A stretch of DNA of 64,000 nucleotides, from NCBI GenBank assembly GCA_963855995.1, contig OY979717.1, positions 29,056,246-29,120,245 of the forward strand. Reading direction: 5' to 3'. The position numbers and the translations under genes are program-made. Shown in pieces: positions 34,301-48,100 of the stretch (position 1 is its first letter; each line of letters begins with the position of its first letter). The stretch is from Muricea muricata. Taxonomy: Eukaryota > Cnidaria > Anthozoa > Malacalcyonacea > Plexauridae. The notes under the pieces are model-generated. The model was not told where the DNA came from, made no database searches, and saw only the letters and a list, made by a program, of their open reading frames with translations.

Positions 34301-34325
34301 TGGGCGGAGGTGGAGGTGGGGGTGG

Positions 34326-34352
34326 GGGTTAGGTTTAGGGTTAGGGTTAGGG
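34326..34352. repeat. Short telomere-like tract
   Basis: TTAGGTTTAGGGTTAGGGTT followed by AGGGG, embedded in a G-rich stretch (34300-34365). Possibly a seed or remnant of interstitial telomere repeats. Confidence 0.75.
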
Positions 34353-34600
34353 GAGGGGGTGGGGAAAGGCGAAGACCATCTCCTGCCTCTGTGTATTCAT
34401 GCTGGCCTCGTAACACCGGAAATAAGAAGATAGTAAACATTGCACGAGTAAATTTTTACTTGGCACACAATGTTTTGATTGAATCAACGCAAGTTGTTTG
34501 TCATTCAGTACTATTTTATTATTTTCTACTTGCAATTTTTTTAATCCGGAAAGAAATTAACTTATTTCCACATCACACTTTGTGGTGTTATGGATGATCG

Positions 34601-34900
34601 TTCGAAGAACACTTAGAAGGAATAAGCAGACTTCTCCAAATGGTCAGGCAGTTGGGGCTCAAACTATTAGACAAAAAGTTTCAGTTTGCTACCAGTTCCA
34701 TTAAGTTCTCAGGACACCTCATTGAAAAACTGGGGGTTGGATCTCTTCCAAAGAAGCTAAAAATTATACGTAATTAGAAATTAACGCAATTTGTGTTGAC
34801 ATCTGCGTGCAAGGGTGCATTTGAAGCAATGAAAGAATTGAAATCTTTTGGTGTTGTAACTAAAGCAAAGACGACGTCTTTATATCTCCTGGGACGTTAA
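34601..34900 (+). pseudogene. Ty3/Gypsy reverse transcriptase fragment
   Basis: 34601-34772 reads FEEHLEGISRLLQMVRQLGL, KKFQFATSSIKFSGHLIEK and LGVGSLPKKLKII: the Gypsy RT segment after the catalytic box (…HL..V...L...GL.L...K..F...I.FLGH.I...G...DP.K…). A further piece, KGAFEAMKELKSFG near 34815-34860, matches the start of the linked RNase H. No LTR or other domain is nearby. Confidence 0.7.
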
Positions 34901-34944
34901 TTGATGATAGTGCAGTGTTATCAGTGCACTGAGTGCAGGGACGT

Positions 34945-35105
34945 AACTTGAGCGTTAATTGGTGGAGGGGGGAGGGCGTATATTCATTTATTCGTGTTCA
35001 TGCCGACGAATTTCTTTTGAAATCTGTTGGTTGTTTTTGGTTGATTTCAAACAAAGTTCGTCGGGTAGAACACGAATAATAAATATGAACACCCCTCAAT
35101 TAACA
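34945..35105. mobile_element. MITE copy B, GAGCGTTAAT family
   Basis: GAGCGTTAATTGG at the left, with a purine-rich GGAGGGGGGAGGG next to it, faces CACCCCTCAATTAACATTCT at the right. The interior shows GTTCGTGTTC/GAACACGAAT-type pairing as in copy A. Non-coding. Confidence 0.7.
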
Positions 35106-35957
35106 TTCTAGTTAAGTCCCGGCATCATTGACACCAGATTGATGCAATTTTGTTCGCAGGAATGGTACAGTTTTTGCCACACGATCACGTTTTTAAGCGA
35201 TAAAACAGTCCCCTTAAAAATAAATTAAACTGCAATGAAGCTGGATTAGCTTTTGATTTCCACGTTTTGTAACGCACCTCTCAATTTTAGAAATCTTCAA
35301 TTTGAAGATTTAATTTGAAGAGAAACGCACCTCTCAATTTGAGAAAGAAAGTTATTGTTCATTCATTGTGAAATTACGCATTAAAACTGCAAAAAATAGA
35401 ACGATATAGTTACCATAGCAACGCTTATTTTGTTTCTATTTTTCTTTATATGCACATCCAACACTTTCATGTCTTTCCTAAAAGCACTCACATTGCCCTG
35501 TTTCAAGTGTAGTCGGTACAAATTTCGTTGCAAGCTGATGTGTCGTGAAAAGCCTGACATTTTATGCTACTGTAGGGAGCCACCTTAACATGAAGTACTT
35601 GCACAATTTTCATACGAGCGCTGGCTCATATGAGGAAAAATTTCGCCATTTTGAATATTGCAACTTCTAAAACAAAAGTAAACATGAAAATTTAATGATT
35701 TCTTGGAATCGTAACTACTTTCGTTATCTCCTTAGTGAATCTTTGAAGAAATATCGAGCTCAGAATACGCCACCGGCTGGCCACATGCTGTTTAATTTTG
35801 GCAGACGTCTGATTTCGATTTGATGTTATGGTTGTTACAAAAATTATTAAGACAGAATCTGTTGAATCCACGACAACATGGCACGATGGGTGGACTTCGT
35901 TGATCTGGTTGATGAATAGAATGTGTTCTGCATCGGGTATTGTACAGTGTTAAGAAA

Positions 35958-36158
35958 ATGAATGGTGATACAAGCGGTCCTTCACAACGGCCGAAAAGGC
36001 AGGATAATTGGCGACGGCAGAGGCGAAAGAACAAAGCAGTAGCACAGAATGACGGACGAAATTCTGGAGGGCAAACACATGCTGGTAGTAGGAAGCAGGA
36101 GCAGCATGTTGGTGGGGGGAAACCTGAGAAGAAAGAAAAACGAATAAAATTGGTACCA
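35958..36158 (+). CDS. TUT4/TUT7: TUT4/7 candidate first coding exon
   Basis: ATG at 35958 (an upstream in-frame ATG at 35940 also exists) opens a basic, Gly/Gln/Lys-rich peptide of 67 residues (MNGDTSGPSQRPKRQDNW...). It ends in a good donor CCA|GTAAGT in phase 0. It precedes the first recognised domain exon by 3 kb and has protein-like composition, but no family motif proves it belongs to this gene. Confidence 0.6.
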
Positions 36159-39100
36159 GTAAGTACGCTTTTCTTGGAGTACAGAGTAACAAATTAGGCT
36201 ATATATACATGTATATAATGCAATATTTGCTTATTGTGTAACCCTGACATTGAAGTCTGCCTGCAGCCTTTTTTTGAAATATACTGCTTGCAGTGTTAAC
36301 AATAGAAGGCGTCCAGCTACTGGATGCATATCCTCGTTGAATTTATAACTCACAAGCCAGGTTGCAATTTTCATGTAAACTCCATGCCAGCAACATGCCA
36401 ATATTTCCTGCATATATATACTATATTGTGATTTGCTAGATGCACGTAGGAGATCTCCGGCGTAGAGTCTAGCTCACAAACGGCTTCCAACTAACAAAGC
36501 CTGTGATTTGTTGCAGTCAAAACCATCTTGAAAACAATTACACTGTCACGGTTGAAGAATTTTTTTTACAAGTGGAAACTATATAATATATGACAATGTG
36601 ATAGTAATGAGCTGCTCACACTTCCACAACTAGAGAGAAAAGTTCTTTTCACTTTGGAAACACTTAAAATTTGTGTACACCAACTTTTGGCAGTTTCACA
36701 CACTGTGCTCAAGTCACTATGAAATACATATGGCATCAAAACATATTATAAAAGAACAAGAAATGAATCATGCAATTTTATACTGACATTGTTCGGGTAC
36801 GGTAAAGTGTAAATTACCCCAACACTAATGATTAACAAGACCACTGTGCTTGTAAGAGTACTATTAATTACTATATATACCGGTACATGGTTTATCAAAA
36901 AAGGTAATCAAACTTTGGAATGATCTAGAACATATAGAACATGTAGAAATAATTCCCTCACAGTTTGAAAGACCAATAAGCTTTGGCAAGCCACCATTAT
37001 CGTAAAATTTCAATAAAAAGTGAGTAAACACAAATGAGATAAAAGATTGCCAGTTGAAATCACATTTTTTCACAGTTGGGAATTTAGTTGAAAATCAATC
37101 TCATTTTGAAATTAAATTTCATAAATTAATGCATCTTATTAGCCAAGTTTATTGTTTCTCGGGACAGGTAAATGATTAATGCACTTTTCTTTTGTTTGTA
37201 AGTGAAAATATGCGATTTTGACCAGTTATTTTTATTTGATTCGCATTTTTTTAATTTTCTTCAAGTTCTACAAAAATGGTGGCAATCAAAAGCTAAAAAA
37301 ACCTGGTCTTTCTGAATGTGAAAGAATGATTTCTGAATATGAAATAATGAATGCAAAGAGCACTTCAAATTTTGATTACCTTTTTTTATACATCCTGTAG
37401 TGTCAAACACACTACCAGCACAGCAAACAGTTGAAGTCTTCACCCTGTTGTACCATATTTGTACATAGCTGTCTATTTCTTTGATGCAGGTACTTGTATA
37501 TATTAATGATGAACTCGGGTTATTAAGGCTACTACATACTCTCCGAATTGGTAAAAGCTTTGTATTGCTAAGTTTTACCAGTTGAAAAAGGGTTGATATT
37601 GTCCATTCTCAAGGTAAATAGAGCATGTCAAAAGGTGATGCAATACCCAAATATGCAGTGCTTGTTTTTTTTCCAGTATTTATCCATAATTCAGGGGTTT
37701 CATTGTTTATGGCCTGCAGTCAGCAATTCTTAGCATCTACAGCAAGCATCTACCAAATTGAACTTATACTCTGTTCGTCTTCACACTGTGTAATCCTTTG
37801 CTTTTTCTTCATTCTTATTGTGTGGTACTTCACTCTGTGAAGTGTGAGGGAGAAACAGAAGGATTACCAATATCTCAAATGAAATAGAGGGGCTAAAAAT
37901 TATCACCATCATAAATATAACAGTAATAAATTTTGAAACAGTGATATTAGTCTTCACACTTGGCACTAGTGACAAACACTCTCAAGACAAATGCAAATGC
38001 TGTAATTCGATTGGTCACTCGAGTTGCTATATCTATTCCTTGAAAGATAGCTTGTAGCTAAACAATTATCTTTGTAGAGATTCCTTTTAAAAAATACTTA
38101 ATTAGATTGCTTGTCTTCGGTTTCTATCTAACAATTAGATTACAAGCTGGAGATTTCTATGCGGTGATAGTTGATGAGGGCGAAGCCCGAATCAACTATC
38201 AACACATAGAAATTGAGAGTGAGTAATCTAATTGTTTTAGTAGAATCTGAGATAAATAATTGACTCATAAGTTATTTTGTTAAAAATAATACTACATATT
38301 GTCTTTGAATTGAAAAAATACGCCAGGAAAATTGTTGTTTTGCTACTCGCTATCTATCAAGGAGTTCTGTAGATAGCGAGTAGAGTAGCCAATCAAATTA
38401 CAGCATTTGCATTAGTATGCAAGTATGATTCTACTAAGAAACAATAGATGATTCAGGCTTTGCTGTCATCAACTACCAGTTCATAGAATTCTCGAGCTCA
38501 TAATCTAATTGTTAAATATGACAATTTAAAACTTTTTATTAAAACTAAAAATTAGCATATATGATAAAAGTAGCCAGAAATATCGAAGTAGCTGGTGCAA
38601 TTTTATATGTTAGAGGGGGACATAGATCTTTTCTGGAATCACCCATTTTCCATAAAGGCTCTTCAAATTATTTTTGTAAGAGTCCACTGAGTATTTTCGT
38701 AAAATACACAACAACGGTAACTCCGAATAAAGACAAGATTATGATGCAACGTTTGTCTTTATTTAGTCAAAACGTTGAATCATAATGTTCTCTTCAAATT
38801 ACTGAATGGAAATTTGAATGGACCGATTGCATTATGGGCAAAATTTTAAAAAAAGTTGAAATAGGAAAATTTATGTCCATAGCATTGAAGAACATCCTAA
38901 AATTAGTAAAATTGCAAAGTTTGGTTGCGAAACGTTGTAAAATGTGGAAAATGTAAGCCTGTGAAGATTGCAAATTTTTGTATTACGCGCGGAAAATTGA
39001 TACCAACATCGAGAAAACAGAATCAATTTTCAATGTGTAATACAAAAGTATACAAAATTCGCAACTTTGCAGGGCTATGTTTTCCTCATTTAACAACATT

Positions 39101-42100
39101 TCGCGACCAAACTTTGCAATTTTACTAATTTTAGGATGCTGTTAAATGCTGTGGTGATGAATTTTCCCACTTCAACTTTTTTCAAAATTCTGTCCATAAT
39201 GCAATCGGTCCATTGAAATGTGCAAATGTCATTGTAGGAACTTGTCATGAGAGATTTGCCAACGCCTGGTCCACATCAACTAGCTGCCGTAACGAAGTTA
39301 GTAAACACCGTATCTAACAACTATGGCATGTCAAAGAAAGATTTGAATTTAAGATGGAAAGTCTTCAATGGTATCAAGAATCTTTTCGAACAAGAATTCA
39401 AAGGTGTGAAAGAAATTATTTGAGGGATATGCCGATCGAAATTTAGTTTTACCTTTTTAGGGCCTGTTTATATGACCACGGCTAGACGGGACGGGACAGT
39501 TGCCGAGATCCTGCCAGTAATGTAAATTCTGTTCAGTGTTTATAGGGTTTCGCTTCCATCCCGGGAATGTGTTCGTCCATATAATCACGCTATCCCGCTT
39601 TGGCGAGTTTCCCGTCCAAGCGAGATAAAAACGTACCGTCCGGCTAGGCGGGATCATATAAACAGGCCCCTAAAAGAATTTTGATTCATGTGGAAAAAAG
39701 AAATTGTTGGAAAGAACATAATGAAATTTGCGAAATTTTTCTGCCGAAATGCTTAAACGCATTGGGAATGTAGCGTCGCAAAGTTTCCAGACTTTGCATA
39801 AAATTGTACTACGCGTGGATTTTTTTATCCGAAATGTTAACAAATATATACAATGGCAAACTTTGCCAGCCTATATTTTTCAAGTGTTTATTTTTTCGCA
39901 AATCTTGGCTTCATTGACTGAAGTTTTGTCTTCTCGAGTTTTAAAAAAAATTGGTGCGTGTAGATACACAAACTAAAACAATGGCTCAAATTTTAACCCA
40001 ATAAACTAGATTTGAACAACTGGCCCCAGGCGTTAGCTTTTGAATGTCGCCGTTTTTGTACAGTTCGAATGGTTAGTTTGAAAAATTGAGCAAATACGAA
40101 TCAGATAAAAATTCGAATCGAAATATTTTTTTCTACCGTTAGTAATTTATTGAAAATCGATTAAAATTTGCTCCCACTTGGGAATATTAAAATTGACAAA
40201 TTTATTGCATCCCTCGCTCGGCAATACCTTACCAAGTTTATAACCAGGATGGCGGGAAATTACTTTATGAATTTTATGTTGAAATAACTGTCCTCTTTTT
40301 ATATCGTATTCTCATTTTTATTTCTAACTATAGGTTGTTCTCTTCGGTTGTTTGGCTCCTCAAAATGCGGCCTTGGTTTGAAAACTAGTGACATCAACAT
40401 ATACCTAGATGAGGAAAACGAGGTAAAATTGCTGAGATTAAATACAGCATACAATATCTACCCACCAAATTATTCACTCACGTCTTACCTCACCGGCAGT
40501 TAACTTGTCAACGTTATTCAAATTAACACTTTTTTTGTCACTTTTTTCCGTTTTTCCAGGAGACGATTCCCAAGATTTTTCTTGCTTTCTTAAACACGCT
40601 GAAGGGGTGTGGTAAGTTATGCGCACACGTAAAAATGTCACAACTTGTAGCAAGTCTGCAAACAAGCCGTCAACAAGTTGTGTTCGCACGGCTTGTTACA
40701 AGCTGTTAACAACTTGTAACAACCTTGTTGATATTGTTAGACTTGTTACAAGGTTGTTCCAACAAACCTCTTACAATCATGATATAACGATATTGCTACA
40801 ACCTTGTGTCGTCAACCTTGTAACATTCTTGTTGTATCATGTCTGTATCAGACTTGTTAGAACAACATAACAAGTCTGATAATGCCATCAAGCTTGTTAC
40901 AAGTTGTACAAGTTGTTAACAACTTGCTCCAAACTTGTCACGACAAGCTAGAAATAAGCAGTGCGAACACAACTTGTTGACAACTTGTGAACAGACTTGT
41001 TACAACTTGTTTGCAGACTTGTAACAACTTGTGCTTTGTTACGCGTGTACAGTTGTACTGCTTTCTTGGGCGATTTTTCGGTTGGGACTCAAAATAAATC
41101 GGTGGTTCACTGGGCGTTATAGTGAAACAGATAGAAACTCACAACGGCGGTATGGTCATTGTGCAAGTTAAAAAAGTTTACCGTCCATTTATGAGGTCTT
41201 GGACATGTATCTAAATGAAATTGTCATGAGAAAAGCGTGTAAAACTTGAGTCGTAGTGAAATTTTAAGATATCCACAGCAAGGACCAGGAGGACATAAGA
41301 CATCCGTGGTGAGCAGAGCTTTGACTGAAAGACCGTCGAGATTCGATGGTCTGCTCAGCTACAGATTTCTACAATTCTGTGATTTCTTTGTGCGTTTGCC
41401 TCATATTGCTCTTGGTAGATGAAAAAGTGAGCAAAAAGCTTTACTAAGTACTGTATGTAATGTAACGCGATTGACACAAGCTTTGTTCATGTATACAAGT
41501 AGAGAGCGCTGAAGCTTAAGGTCAGTAACAAGGATTAAAGGTTCCCCTGAAAAGTCAATATTCGCTACAATAAATCTCATTAGCCCTGTAAGTGCAACAC
41601 CTTTTCTTTTTTGCATGCCACAAAAACACTACATCCTGTTTTTATAATGTGCAGTACTATGTGTAAAAGCGTGCAAGCACATTTCTGAATTCTGCTCGTA
41701 GACAGGAAAATTTTATTGAGGCCTGTGTTCCCCTTATCATCCATCCCATTAGCACAAGAAAAATTTGTACCGTTTTCAAATAAGTTTAAATACTAATATC
41801 TGTAATGGGATGGGCTAAGTCGCTAAATACCGTATTCTCTCTATTTTAGCCCCTCGGAGGGCTTATTCATTTCTCGAGGGGGGGCTTATTCATTGTAATT
41901 ACCGGAAAGGTCTATTTCGGAACGATTATCACGCACTGCCATGTCGAGGAATGAAACTCTATACTTGTATAATAAATTCAGTTTTAATACGAACAATGCT
42001 TAAACCCATGTTGACAAATTCCATTCCCACTTGAATCCTATCAACCAGAATACTGAGTTTACTATCGAAATGCAATCGTGAACCGAGCACGGACAACAAA

Positions 42101-45100
42101 TCTCTCTTGAAGACACTATGATAACAACTGACAATAATCGCAATGTGGGAATCGATTTGTATCGAAAGAGTACTCGTACTAACAAATATTTGTCATTCAG
42201 CTCTCACAACCCTCATGCAGGTGTACGGACAATATATAAACCCATGCCAAGTCTGGGCGATATTTTTGAAATAAAGGGCATTGTTTATATTAAAGTTTCA
42301 ACGCCCAGATTGCCCTTTCATATGTATTGGTGAGAGCAAAAGTTCGTGGAAGTCACGGCCTGGGCTTGAACTTATTTCGGCTTGGGCTTTTTTTCAGTTT
42401 TTCTACTCAGAAGGAGGGGAAGCTTATTGGAGGGGGAGGGGGGGGGAGCTTTTTGAGAGGGGGGAAATAGAGAGAATACGATAAAGCCGAACTGGGAAAA
42501 TACAAACGAGCATCTAGATTTTGACAAATTGGAATCTTGAAGTTGATAAATTAGACGGGGGGAACGTGTTGGTTCGTTGTATGTTTTATTCAAAAACATT
42601 AACTGAGTGGAATAGTCTTACCGAGAAAAAAGTTTTATCAAAATCTGTGGGAACTTAAGAAGTAATAGCTATTACGATAGAAACTTTTTAATATATACTG
42701 TATAGCTAGGTCTTACTCTTTTATTATGTATTCTTATTGTTGGTGTGATAATTCGATCGCACTTTTATAATCTTAAGAAGATGGTAGACGTACGAAAACA
42801 TTTCAAAACACAAGAAAAACCACACTTGCATTATCGTGATACTCGTATGAACAATGACCAGGGCTCGTTCATTTACACAGGGCTCGTTCATTTACACAGG
42901 GCTCGTTCCTAGACAATGACCATTTACGTGCTCTGCAAGTAAATCTTAGTAGTCTTTAGTGCCGATTTATACTTACATGTACTGTGCAAGTAAAGACTTG
43001 TACTCTACAATCTGGAATTTTAGAAACGGGATTGCACGCATACGTGTGAAGAATAACACTAGACAAGCGTGATATTGTGATATCTGCATGCCGGTCTGCA
43101 CCGAAATAAGAATGCCATTATGTTTCTTATTAGATAAAGTTTGTGAAGTGAAAGAAGAATTCGAAACAAATTGGCCCATGATAAACTTTAAAGATGCGAC
43201 CAGGTACGGAACAGTTGTTCTACGAACTCGAGTCGTATATGATCTTTATTATATAGACAACAACTGCTGCCACAAAAACTTCGCAATGCAGTTATATTTT
43301 GGTAAAATATACGCTTGTTAACCTCAAAATTGAGCCCAGTTTTTGTTATTATAGGAATTCAAAACAATTATAATCTTTTCCTGCTTTCGGGAGACTTATT
43401 CATTGTTAATTCGTAAAAAAACTGTGTTTTATACTAGTTTAGGTGGCATTTGAATCAAGTACTAATCTTCAAAAACTTTATGTAAATTTATGTGTTGTAT
43501 ACGTATGGCCAAGAAAGGCTGCCAAAATGCTCTAACCAAGATTTTTGCGATCGAAAAACTTTCGGCCGCCGTCTTGTTTTCTCTACTAGTAGGATATGAG
43601 CTAATATCCTACTACTACCGAGCTAATCAGATTACAGAATATGTACTTAATATTCGATGGCAGTCTATAGAATATAAACTGATATTACGTGAGGCAGCAT
43701 CGCGGCGCGAACAGTTTCAGGTTATCAGTGAGAGCGTTTATTGACACTGAACGTTTATGTACTGTCACTTGCTTTAAAATTTATGTGATCTCATGTGATT
43801 TTTGCGCATATGAATTATGAAACTTGTTTGAGGTACATTTTCAAGCGTGATGACATAATCGCAGAAAAGTTCGATCACACCATAGGTTGTAAGTCCTACC
43901 AGATGTCTAGGTCGTCTAAATTCCTGTTGCCGTGATGGCTGATGAATAGCTAATGAAAAGCTGACGCATAACTGTGCCAACCATTTTGTTAAATGTAAAC
44001 CACGCCAGACAACATAAGCAGCGGGTGTACGCTGTGCAATCACTTATCTTGCCAAAGCCTGGCGCGAGTATTCGCCATTTTATCAGCAGTGTAACAGGAA
44101 CTATCACGAACAATCGCGAATAGATATCGTGATCGCAGCGAAAATCGCAGACAAATTGTGAATGCACGATGCAAGACATCAGGGCCAGTTGTTTAAAGCT
44201 GGGTTAGCACTAACTCTGCGTTAAAGTTTAACCCCAATGTTTCAGTTTCTGTACTTCTACAGATCCGTTTATTTTAAAACTTCACAAACCAAAAACCACT
44301 ATTGACCAAACAAGATTTCTAAAGAAATATCTCACAATACTATCAACAAGCTACTGGAAAGTTTGAAAAGAAATTTTACGTTAACCCAGGGTTCAGCTAA
44401 GCGGCTTTTGAACAACTGGCATCTGGTGTAACTATATATTTAATCATGCAGTGGCCACACGGAGCGGAAATTGGCAAGAACATCGGACATGTTGCCTGAA
44501 GCGAGTCGCGTCATTTCCGCCTTCCAAAAAAGTTTTGGCTTATGACACATGACTTAATTTTTACCCGCGAAATGTCTCTACAACATGGCCCTGCAATGTG
44601 TCGCTAAGGCTGACCCGAGCCTTAGGCCCTGTTTACATGGAGGTAGGATGACCCTAGCAGCCTTGCAACTGGGTCAGAGACAAGCGAGCGTTTACACGAG
44701 ATAGGGTAACTCTACTGTTAGGGCTATGCTGTTCGGTAGGGGGAAACTATCTTTAACTTAGTATTAGTCTTGCAGATAAGTAAAAACAATGTGCACTTGA
44801 TGATACAAGCATAAAACTTGGCATACAGTTATGACAAGTCGTGAGTGAGTGATTTAGTTATGGGGCCATTGCAGGTTTACATCTGTTTGTCAAAAATTCA
44901 AGTTTTTGTCACCTTTATCTATTAATTTGCTGTACGTTATCACAAAGTGAAATTTCTTGTTCAATTTTAGTAAAAGCTACTAACATGAATAGAAAGTTTG
45001 CGAAAAAGTACATATAAGACAAGCCATTTTTGTTATTTTGTTTGTTTGCAATGAGATATTTGCGCTCAAACAAGTAAAAAATGCCGCAAAATACTCCAAA

Positions 45101-48100
45101 GGGCTGTTTTTAGCGGCTTCAACCTCCTGTAAGTCGAAAACAGGTTCAAAACCCGTACTTCCCGCTTAAATGTTTTATATTTAGTTTTTGCCAAACTTTC
45201 TTTAGATATAAGTGGTTTTCGCTCATAAGGCAACTGAAATTTCGTTTTTTCAAAGGAGTAGTAATTGAATATATCATTAGCAAGAAAACTCGATTTTGTT
45301 GCGTCTACGAAAAAACCTGTTATGGCCCTAAAGCAAAAATGCTTTTCTTAAATGTGCTCTACGATCATGGCAAGTTTTGTGCTTGTATCATAAAATGCAC
45401 AATTGCTTTATCACTTTACACCAATCGGCTGGACTATATAGTCGCTAGGCCATTCAATACGTCATATGGGTCATTTCAATGCTGTGACCATCCTTGTTTG
45501 TTTAGCATACCCTGAAGACGCATAACTTGACCCGCTTGGATAGGGTAACCCTACAATACCTGACGCGTTTACATCGCTTATGTAAATAAAAAGATTGTAG
45601 CTCTGCTGCTAGGGTAACCCTATCCATTTGTAGGGTACCTCTACCGCTAGGCTAACCCCAGCGTGCATGTATAGGCTTCCTATTGTAACGTTTTGCCGAT
45701 GGTCTGGCCTGTTACTAATGAGCGTGCTGATTGCCGTCCCTCCGTAGGTACAAATAAACACGCACAAAATCGCAAAAGGCGTTCTTTACTGGACGACAAC
45801 TCAACAGCAACTGCCGTTCGCGACAATTACATACGTCAATTACAAAATCACGACTACATGCACATGACGACTACGACTAGTTACAAGTCCAGTTTCACTG
45901 CGCGCTACACTATAGAGCAAATCGCCTGCTTGGGTAAGCCTTCCGCTAGGGTCAACCCGCCTCCTTGTAAGCAGGCCCTTCAATATCAAAGCAAAACGTT
46001 CAATATGAGTAATCATCTTTGACGACTTGGGCTAAGTGAGAACCAGCCGTATCGCAGCAAAAAACCATAGCGCACAATCTGTTTGTGCTTTAGACATCAT
46101 ATAACCGCCATACAGTATGTTAATACCATAATTTATTGTTTTTTGTTGTTATTTTTTAGTGGGCTAACATGCAGACTTAGCGCTGGAAACCATTCTGTAA
46201 GTAAACTATACTTCTTGAATAACGCTATTTTTATGTGTAAGATCCATTACTAAGCGTTCCAGGGGAAATGTGCGAACTGATGTGATGGCACCATTGCAAT
46301 CAACCCGCTTGATGGAGCTTGAACAGGCCTCTTTTGAAAAACCATGGCGGCGCAGATCAGGCCTTGTTGATATCCAAATTACATCCAAACTCATGAGCCT
46401 GAGATAAATCGATTTTGTCAACTTTTGATTGATTTGCGATAAATTAAAGTCATTTCGTAGGTTTAATTGTTTAAACCGCGAGCGTAATGTTTGAGAGTCC
46501 CGCGAGAGTTTTAATTACGCGAGAGTTTTAATTGCGCGAGAGTTTCTAAAAAGTCGTGGAGGTCTCTTCAGCACACAATGTCACGCATGCGCTCGCATAC
46601 ACGGCAAAGTAAACGATCTTCCTGAGTTGATTTCACATTTACCCATTTACCGTATAATCATTAAAGCTTCAAGCTCGTCCGGTACAAAATCATGCTGATC
46701 CATGTATGTATGTGTAAGAAGACTTCGACGTTTGAGCAAAGCCTCCTCGTCGGCTTTTTGCTCTAACTTATGACACGGCCAGTGCCCGGCTTCACGCCGC
46801 ACACAGGTTACACACATAGATATCTCATATACACTAGATGGTGCATCCCACATTGTAGTCAGCCAAAAATTGAAGCCGGATCGCAGGCGCTGGTCGTTCC
46901 AACAGAGTTGACACGGAGCATGATAATTTGTGCATTTCATTTGCGAAAATGGACAAAGTTGGCAATAAGTCCTGTTTTATGTAGCTAAAAAGTATTTAAT
47001 ACACAAATGCAGAAAAGTTTAGTGTTTTCTGTAGCATTTTTTTATGAGTGGGAACGACCAATATGGCCGCCGCCTATTCTTATGAGGGGATACCGCTGAG
47101 ATTTTTGGCTTCATTTTTGATATACAGATGCGCTATCTAGTGTATATGAGATATCTATGGTTACACAGCACTACAGTATGTCGTCGTGGCGTAAGCCAAT
47201 TCATTTCAGTTTTATTTATGACCTGAAAAATCTGCAAACTTTGGAAATTGTTAAAAAGAAAACTGATACACTCTATGTCAATATATACTAACCATGAGTA
47301 TTTAATCCTGATAGGCATTTTTAACGAATTCATTACTGAAGATTTATGGTCACTTGGACAACCGCGTAAAACCACTATGTCACTGCTTTAGATTATGGGG
47401 CAAGGTATGTCCATTGTTAACTATAAAATGCCGTATTACGATATGAAGTATTGAACGTTCTTAAAAACAGTAAACGATTTTTTGCTGTACAATGCCTTCC
47501 AGAAAATATGCTTTGTACAATATATATCAAATGAAAACGAAATTTATTGGGAGCATAATTGATTTTACTTTCCGTAACAATTCTATATTTCGATATTGCG
47601 GAAAATTTCTGGCAAAATCTGTACCATTGAATTTTGGAAATCCATCTAATTGAAGACATTTGGTTTTCATCGATTTCCATTTCTTTTAGTGCGTATTAAT
47701 GCTTTAACTTCTTTTATAGATTTGTGAAGTAGATCGTCAAGCGGCTGGCACTTTACCGTCATATTCACTGTTTTTAATGGTTATTCATTACCTGCAACAA
47801 GTCGAACCTCCCGTTTTACCAGTTATTCATGAGAAGGTAATTTCATCTAAATTTATGAACGTGTAGTTTAAGAAGACTCGCTGTTTTGCTGCCATGGTGC
47901 ATTATGTTAGACTACTCAGCCGTGGAAAAAAGCATGTTATTTAAGGGTTAGAGACTGTTGTGAGTGTTTTGTTTACAAATACACGCACGAGCTGAATGTA
48001 CAATGAACGAAAAATTTTGTATACTTGTAAACTACACATTTGATATATGATCTGAGTTCACTGGTCGTGCTCGCAAGCAAAAGCCGTACACTTTTCGTAC

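Noticed and set aside
42372..42599. Pro-rich 75-codon minus frame
   Set aside because: It is produced by the C-rich strand near the TIR; no splice context or homology.
45693..46022. 109-codon frame as a transposase of the TIR element at 44631
   Set aside because: No DDE or helix-turn-helix features, composition like chance frame, and it extends past the element end.
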